From: Aeromicrobium chenweiae
GTDB lineage: Bacteria > Actinomycetota > Actinomycetes > Propionibacteriales > Nocardioidaceae
Assembly: GCF_003065605.1 (NCBI RefSeq)
Contig: NZ_CP026952.1
Location: 992,001 to 1,056,000, forward strand
Direction: 5' to 3'
Length of the DNA stretch: 64,000 nt
Numbering within the stretch: the first letter of the stretch is position 1; the number at the start of each line of letters is the position of its first letter. Under the pieces are notes generated by a model, which was not told the origin of the DNA, did no database searches, and saw nothing but the letters and a program-made list of their open reading frames with translations. The position numbers and the translations under genes were made by a program. This document shows positions 59,673-64,000 of the stretch, in pieces.

Positions 59673-59840
59673 ATGGCACGCAAGAGCGACATCCGACCCA
59701 TCGTGACGCTCCGGTCGACCGCAGGCACCGGCTCGACGTACGTCACGCGCAAGAACCGCCGCAACGACCCCGACCGTCTGGTGCTGCGCAAGTTCGACCC
59801 GGTGCTGCGCGAGCACGTGGAGTTCCGCGAGACCCGCTGA
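59673..59840 (+). CDS. rpmG: 50S ribosomal protein L33, cysteine-free type
   Basis: 55 residues from ATG 59673 ([20 protein letters not shown], then [20 protein letters not shown] and [15 protein letters not shown]). It has no cysteine at all, so it is the zinc-independent C-minus form. In actinobacteria such L33 copies replace the zinc-ribbon form under zinc starvation and are repressed by Zur. The palindrome at 59594-59620 suits that control. The zinc-binding L33 is expected elsewhere in the genome. Confidence 0.93.
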   Translation: MARKSDIRPIVTLRSTAGTGSTYVTRKNRRNDPDRLVLRKFDPVLREHVEFRETR

Positions 59841-59868
59841 CGGCAGCTGCGCGGGCTAGGGTCCTGGC

Positions 59869-60231
59869 ATGCTCGCAGTCACCAGGGAGAACATCGCACT
59901 GACCGTCGTGGCGGTCACCGTGAGTGTCGCGCTGGCGGGGTTTTCGGGCCACGGGCCCGCACACAGCGCGTTCGCCGCGCTGTGCGGAGTGCTGGTGTGG
60001 GTGGCGGTGCTGTTGCTTGCCGCCACGGTCAGTGAGCGGGCCGCAGGCTCCCTGCCCGAGCCAGTAGCCATGGTTGCGCGAATCATCGCCGCGGTGCTGT
60101 GGCCGTTCCTCGTCGTCGGGTCGATCCTCTCGGCGCAAGAGGGTGACTACTCGGTCTTGCCGTTACCGATCGTCTGGTTCGGGGTCTACGCCGGAGTCGT
60201 CATCTACCAGGCCCGCCGTCCGGCCCTGTAG
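59869..60231 (+). CDS. Small hypothetical membrane protein, 120 residues
   Basis: ATG 59869. Three or four hydrophobic segments at about 10-25, 33-52, 67-86 and 96-113 (IALTVVAVTVSVALAG, ALCGVLVWVAVLLLAAT, IIAAVLWPFLVVGSIL and PLPIVWFGVYAGVVI). Family not recognised. It follows rpmG by 28 bases and precedes tRNA-Arg on the opposite strand. Confidence 0.65.
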   Translation: MLAVTRENIALTVVAVTVSVALAGFSGHGPAHSAFAALCGVLVWVAVLLLAATVSERAAGSLPEPVAMVARIIAAVLWPFLVVGSILSAQEGDYSVLPLPIVWFGVYAGVVIYQARRPAL

Positions 60232-60265
60232 GCCCAGGTCCCGCGGACGTGATCCAGCGAACGAG

Positions 60266-60339
60266 TGCGCCCGGCAGGACTCGAACCTGCGACCTAGAGA
60301 TTAGAAGGCTCTTGCTCTATCCAGCTGAGCTACGGGCGC
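60266..60339 (-). tRNA. tRNA-Arg (anticodon TCT)
   Basis: Acceptor GCGCCCG/CGGGCGC, D-arm GCTCAGCTGGATAGAGC, anticodon loop CTTCTAA with TCT, T-arm CAGGTTCGAGTCCTG. The anticodon stem AGAGC/TCTCT has a C-T mismatch at the loop-closing position. Discriminator A, no CCA encoded. 74 bases. Confidence 0.93.
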
Positions 60340-60357
60340 GCTGAGGCCACACTATCG

Positions 60358-60391
60358 ACGCCGGTCACCTGTCATGTCAGGTGACCGGCGT
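60358..60391. promoter_or_regulatory. 14-bp perfect inverted repeat upstream of PrsW gene
   Basis: Arms 60358-60371 (ACGCCGGTCACCTG) and 60378-60391 with a 6-base centre. It lies between tRNA-Arg (divergent) and the PrsW start at 60422. It cannot terminate either gene in the usual sense, so it may be an operator or leader hairpin. Confidence 0.45.
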
Positions 60392-60421
60392 TCTGCCCTG
60401 CGATGCCCTACGATCTGACGG

Positions 60422-61606
60422 GTGACTGACGTGACGGCCAGCCCATTTCCGAGCCGGCTGCCGCGATACCGCGAGCCTGTCCGCCAACGTGGACGGACGG
60501 CACTGATCGTCCTGTTCGTCGCGATCGCGATCGCCGGGGTCGTCGGAGGCGTCGCGCTGTCGCTCTCGGCGGGTGACTCGGAGGGGACGGGCCTGTCGCT
60601 GTTCTACGCGATGATCCCGCTCCCGCTGCTGTGGCTCGTCTACTGGTGGCTCGACCGGTACGAGCCCGAGCCGCGCCGCTACAAGTTCGCGGGCTTCGTC
60701 TGGGGCGGCGTGGTCGCGGTCGCCATCGCGTTGGCCCTCGAGGTCTGGCTGCAGAAGGCGTTCGACCTGAGCGACGACGTGACGGCGTCCGTCGTCGCAC
60801 CGCTCGTGGAGGAGCCGGCCAAGTGCCTGTTCCTGCTGCTGACGTTCGTGCGGGCTCGCCGCGTCATCGACGGCGTGCTGGACGGGCTGGTCTACGCGGG
60901 CATCGTCGGCATCGGCTTCGCGTTCATCGAGAACATCGGCTACTACGCGAGCAGCTACACCGGGTCGGCCGACTACCAGCTGGCCGGCGCGGACGGTGCC
61001 ACCAGCACGTTCGTCGTGCGCGGCCTGTTCAGCCCGTTGGCCCACCCGTTGTTCACGTCCGCGTTCGGCATCGCGATCGGTCTCGCGGTCTCGCAGAAGT
61101 CGAAGATCGCACGCGTCCTCACCGCCATCCTGGGCCTCGCCGTGAGCGTCGGTCTGCACGCCCTGTGGAACGGGTCGCTCAGCTACGACGACACCGGGGT
61201 CGCGTTCGTCCTGGCGTACCTCTCGCTCGGTGTGCTCCTGCTGGGCATCGCCATCCTGGCGATCGTCGTGCGCGTCCGGCAGGTCCGGATCCTCGAGCGC
61301 TCGCTGTCGTACGTGGCGCAGCGCGGCTGGATCCACCCCGCCGAGATCCCGTACCTGTCCCGGTTCAGCTACCGCAAGGCGGCCCGACGGTACGCCAAGC
61401 AGAACTACGGCAAGGTGGCCGCCGATGCGGTCGCCCGGTACCAGCGGCTCGCCGGCGAGATGGCGTTCCTGCACGACGCGCTGATGAAGGGGCGAACCAA
61501 GCCCGACGGGGTCGAGCGGACGTACGCCCTGCTCGACGAGATGTACGCATTGCGGCCTCTGCTGCGGTTCCCGCCGGCGCTGCGGAGCATCGCGCGTCCC
61601 TTCTGA
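60422..61606 (+). CDS. PrsW-family intramembrane metalloprotease
   Basis: 394 residues from GTG 60422. About eight to nine helices; the PrsW active-site motifs are present: EEPAK at about 130-134, GFAFIENIGYY at about 165-175, and SPLAHPLFTSAFG and HALWNGSL with the third and fourth motif His. PrsW proteases cut anti-sigma factors or membrane proteins in response to envelope signals. The C-terminal 100 residues are cytoplasmic and basic (RFSYRKAARRYAKQNYG). The GTPase genes follow on the same strand. Confidence 0.9.
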   Translation: MTDVTASPFPSRLPRYREPVRQRGRTALIVLFVAIAIAGVVGGVALSLSAGDSEGTGLSLFYAMIPLPLLWLVYWWLDRYEPEPRRYKFAGFVWGGVVAVAIALALEVWLQKAFDLSDDVTASVVAPLVEEPAKCLFLLLTFVRARRVIDGVLDGLVYAGIVGIGFAFIENIGYYASSYTGSADYQLAGADGATSTFVVRGLFSPLAHPLFTSAFGIAIGLAVSQKSKIARVLTAILGLAVSVGLHALWNGSLSYDDTGVAFVLAYLSLGVLLLGIAILAIVVRVRQVRILERSLSYVAQRGWIHPAEIPYLSRFSYRKAARRYAKQNYGKVAADAVARYQRLAGEMAFLHDALMKGRTKPDGVERTYALLDEMYALRPLLRFPPALRSIARPF

Positions 61607-61706
61607 CCCCTGCGTCGCAGACGCGGTGGGTACCAACTGCTCCCGTGTCGACTAATCTGGTCGTACACCCACCCATGCAGACCCGTGTCGACGAGAGGAG
61701 CAGCCC

Positions 61707-63413
61707 GTGCCCGGCGACCACGCACCGGCCGAGCTCCTCGCGGCGATGAGCTCGGTGCTCCTGAACGTCCGTGACCTCCCGTTGCGTCTCGACACCCCCG
61801 GTGTCGACGAGGCGCGACGCACCCAGGCGGCGTTGACCGATCAGCTCTCCGACTACGTGCTGCCGCGACTGGTGCAGCTCGACGCCCCGCTGCTGGTCGT
61901 CGTCGGCGGCTCGACGGGAGCCGGCAAGTCCACCCTCGTCAACTCGCTGGTGGGGGAGCAGGTCACGGAGTCCGGCGTCCTGCGCCCCACGACGCGCTCG
62001 CCGGTGCTGGTGCACCACCCGGACGACGCGGAGTGGTTCCGCCCCGATCGCATCCTGCCCGACCTGCCGCGCACGTTCGCGGTGGGCAACGACTCGTACG
62101 CGCTGCGGCTGGCCAGCTCGACCAAGATCCCGCCGGGACTCGCGATCCTGGACGCTCCGGACGTCGACTCGATCGACCAGGGCAACCGCGACCTCGCCGC
62201 CCAGCTGCTCGCTGCCGCGGACCTGTGGCTGTTCGTCACGTCCGCCGCGCGCTACGCCGACCAGGTCCCGTGGGACTACCTGCGCCAGGCCGCCGAGCGC
62301 AGCACCTCGGTCGCCGTGGTGCTCGACCGCACGAGCGATGAGGCCGTCAGCGAGGTCCGCGGGCACCTGGCACGCATGATGACCTCACGGGGCCTGTCCG
62401 ACTCGCCTCTGTTCACGGTGTCCGAGTCCGGCCTGGACGCCGAGGGGCTCCTGCCCCCGGACACGGTCGCGCCCATCGTCGGCTGGCTCCACGACCTCGC
62501 CGCCGACCCCAAGGCCCGGCAGATGGTCGTCCGCCGGACGCTTGACGGTGCGGTCCGGCACGTGGTCATGCGGGCGCACGACGTCGCGGACGCGCTCGAC
62601 GCCCAGATCGAGGTCGCCGAGTCGTTCTACCGCGAGGCCGAGACGGTCCAGCGCAAGGCGCTCGACGAGATCTCGACGCGGACCTCGGACGGCACGTTGC
62701 TGCGCGGCGAGGTGCTGGCCAGCTGGCAGGAGTTCGTCGGCACCGGCGAGCTGCTGAAGTCCGTCGAGGAGAAGGTCAGCCGTATCCGCGACCGGTTCGT
62801 CGACGGCATGACCGGCAAGCGCACCCGCGCCGCCGAGGTGCTCGAGGCGATCGAGACCGGCATCCACATGCTGCTGGTCGAGCACGCGGAGTCCGCGGCC
62901 GAGCAGATCTCGCGTGCGTGGACGTCCACGCGCCCCGGCCGGCACCTGCTCGACTCGCAGCGCGGCTTCGACCGCGCGTCCCAGGACTTCCGGGTGCGTG
63001 CCGAGCGCATGGTGCACGACTGGCGCCAGTCGGTGCTCGACCTCGTGCGCGTCGAGGGCGCCGACAAGCGGATGACCGCCCGGTTCCTCGCCTTCGGCGT
63101 CAACGGCATCGGCGTCGCCTTGATGGTCACGATGCTCGCCCGCACGTCCGACGGCCCCGGTGCCGCGGCCCCCGGTCGCAAGCTGCTCGACGCGATCTTC
63201 GGCGAGGCCGCCGTCGACGACATGATCGAGCGTGCCCATGCGGACCTCGACTCCCGGGTCGCGGCGCTCTTCGAGGCCGAGCTGACCCGGTTCAACGCCC
63301 TGCTGGACTCGCCCGAGACCCTCAAGACCGTCCAGGCCGGTCTGCGCGAGTCGGCGCGTCGCGCCGAGTACGCCCGCCACGCCGACTTCCTCGACACAGA
63401 AACGACCTCATGA
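61707..63413 (+). CDS. Dynamin-type GTPase, first of a pair
   Basis: 568 residues from GTG 61707. G1 GGSTGAGKST at 67-76, switch Thr in RPTTRSP, G3 DAPDVDS at about 149-155 and LDRTSDE as a G4-like motif. A long helical region follows (VKEKVSRIRDRFVDGMTGK and LDSQRGFDRASQDF), with a hydrophobic segment FGVNGIGVALMVTMLA at about 465-480 that may touch the membrane, as in dynamin-like proteins. Its stop overlaps the start of a second GTPase (ATGA), so the two are coupled and may form a heteromer. Confidence 0.85.
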   Translation: MPGDHAPAELLAAMSSVLLNVRDLPLRLDTPGVDEARRTQAALTDQLSDYVLPRLVQLDAPLLVVVGGSTGAGKSTLVNSLVGEQVTESGVLRPTTRSPVLVHHPDDAEWFRPDRILPDLPRTFAVGNDSYALRLASSTKIPPGLAILDAPDVDSIDQGNRDLAAQLLAAADLWLFVTSAARYADQVPWDYLRQAAERSTSVAVVLDRTSDEAVSEVRGHLARMMTSRGLSDSPLFTVSESGLDAEGLLPPDTVAPIVGWLHDLAADPKARQMVVRRTLDGAVRHVVMRAHDVADALDAQIEVAESFYREAETVQRKALDEISTRTSDGTLLRGEVLASWQEFVGTGELLKSVEEKVSRIRDRFVDGMTGKRTRAAEVLEAIETGIHMLLVEHAESAAEQISRAWTSTRPGRHLLDSQRGFDRASQDFRVRAERMVHDWRQSVLDLVRVEGADKRMTARFLAFGVNGIGVALMVTMLARTSDGPGAAAPGRKLLDAIFGEAAVDDMIERAHADLDSRVAALFEAELTRFNALLDSPETLKTVQAGLRESARRAEYARHADFLDTETTS

Positions 63414-64000
63414 CCGACACCGTCAGCGCCGTCACCACCGCCGACGCCTCGTTCGACGGAGTGCGCAACGACGTCGCCACCCGCCTCGACGGGCTGACCC
63501 ACGCGGTCGAGGCGGCCCGTGGGCGCATCGACGAGGAGATCCTCGCACCGGCCGAGACGTTGTCCGGCCGTGCCGCCGAGCGACTGACGCTGTCGGGGGA
63601 GCACACGATCGTGGCGCTCGCCGGCGCCACCGGCTCGGGCAAGTCCTCGCTGTTCAACGCGCTGACCGACCTCGAGCTCGCCGGTGTCGGCGTCCGACGC
63701 CCCACGACGTCCTGGGCGCTCGCCTGCGCGTGGGGGCCCGACGGTGCGCAGGGCCTGCTCGAGTGGATGGGCATCCCGGCGCGGCACCAGGTCTCGCGCA
63801 TGAGCATGCTCGACCACTCCTCGGAGGACACCAAGCTCGAGGGGCTCGTCCTGCTCGACCTGCCCGACCACGACTCCACCGAGGTGTCCCACCACCTCGA
63901 GATGGACCGCCTGGTCAAGTACGCGGACCTGCTCGTGTGGGTGCTGGACCCGCAGAAGTACGCCGACGCCGCGATCCACGACCGCTACATCCGGCCCATG
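63410..64000 (+). CDS. YfjP/dynamin-type GTPase, second of a pair (3' end outside window)
   Basis: ATG 63410, open to the end of the window (197 codons seen). An N-terminal helix region is followed by G1 GATGSGKSS at about 72-80, RRPTTSWAL as the switch Thr, G3 DLPDHDS at about 150-156 and VWVLDPQKYAD, as in YfjP/EngA-like GTPases of actinobacteria. It is paired with and coupled to the preceding GTPase. C-terminal membrane or helical parts cannot be judged. Confidence 0.87.
   Translation, partial: MTDTVSAVTTADASFDGVRNDVATRLDGLTHAVEAARGRIDEEILAPAETLSGRAAERLTLSGEHTIVALAGATGSGKSSLFNALTDLELAGVGVRRPTTSWALACAWGPDGAQGLLEWMGIPARHQVSRMSMLDHSSEDTKLEGLVLLDLPDHDSTEVSHHLEMDRLVKYADLLVWVLDPQKYADAAIHDRYIRPM

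Overview
The window is one continuous piece of a high-GC actinobacterial chromosome. Dense coding, many GTG starts, ATGA/GTGA stop-start overlaps and the gene families present point to an actinomycete. The best guess from family content is Nocardioidaceae (an Aeromicrobium/Nocardioides-like organism); this is inference, since there is no rRNA to test it. I see no insertion sequence, prophage, integrase, CRISPR array or rRNA operon. Four tRNAs are present (Leu-TAG, Lys-CTT, His-GTG, Arg-TCT), all on the minus strand. No stretch longer than about 255 bases lacks a gene.

Layout. 1-5 kb: end of an OmpA-C protein, a membrane protein with a sunset-type domain, a DUF3048 lipoprotein, a TetR gene divergent from a gene of unknown function with a striking palindrome between them, MerR, YqgE and DUF3039. 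5-15.7 kb: superfamily 2 helicase, HSL-type hydrolase, MpaB-type oxygenase behind a perfect 19-bp palindrome, secreted beta-propeller, DoxX, luciferase-like oxidoreductase, a 978-residue secreted phytase-like protein between two related hairpins, and an Eis-type acetyltransferase. 15.7-25.7 kb: a housekeeping block ordered as in Mycobacterium tuberculosis Rv1330c-Rv1341: pncB-pncA divergent from clpS, DUF2017, mec, cysO, cysM, then murI, an Rv1339-like metallo-hydrolase, rph and rdgB. mec-cysO-cysM form the protein-bound thiocarboxylate route to cysteine. A DUF3533-like membrane protein and a second type of PRPP synthetase sit inside this block. 25.7-34.7 kb: SGNH hydrolase, TrmL, BenE, SRPBCC, AIM24, tRNA-Leu, peroxiredoxin, DUF3618/GroES-like/FUSC genes, alkaline phosphatase with a candidate PHO box, and two very small genes with strong ribosome-binding sites and a strong terminator between them.

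34.7-50 kb: two CoA-ester lyases (malyl-CoA lyase type), a DUF222-HNH endonuclease with a near-perfect LexA box, the complete kdpFABCDE high-affinity K+ uptake and sensing operon, small zinc-finger proteins, tRNA-Lys, a PYROXD2-like oxidoreductase, a DNA alkylation repair protein and pirin. 50-64 kb: a small protein made of 23 consecutive Ser-x-x triplets coupled to a histidine phosphatase, a shortened glycerol-kinase paralogue followed by glpD and a DUF4097 protein, tRNA-His, oligoribonuclease, a membrane-anchored DsbA-like protein, lysE-crcB-crcB divergent from an argP/lysG-type regulator, a cysteine-free L33 behind a perfect 27-bp palindrome (candidate Zur site), PrsW, and two adjacent dynamin-type GTPases, the second cut by the window end.

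The most notable signals are the Ser-x-x repeat protein, a dispersed palindromic repeat family (three full copies and one half copy), a CysO sulfur carrier with residues beyond its Gly-Gly end, the degenerate glycerol kinase, and several regulator-sized palindromes. Functions are assigned from motifs by eye; no database search was run.
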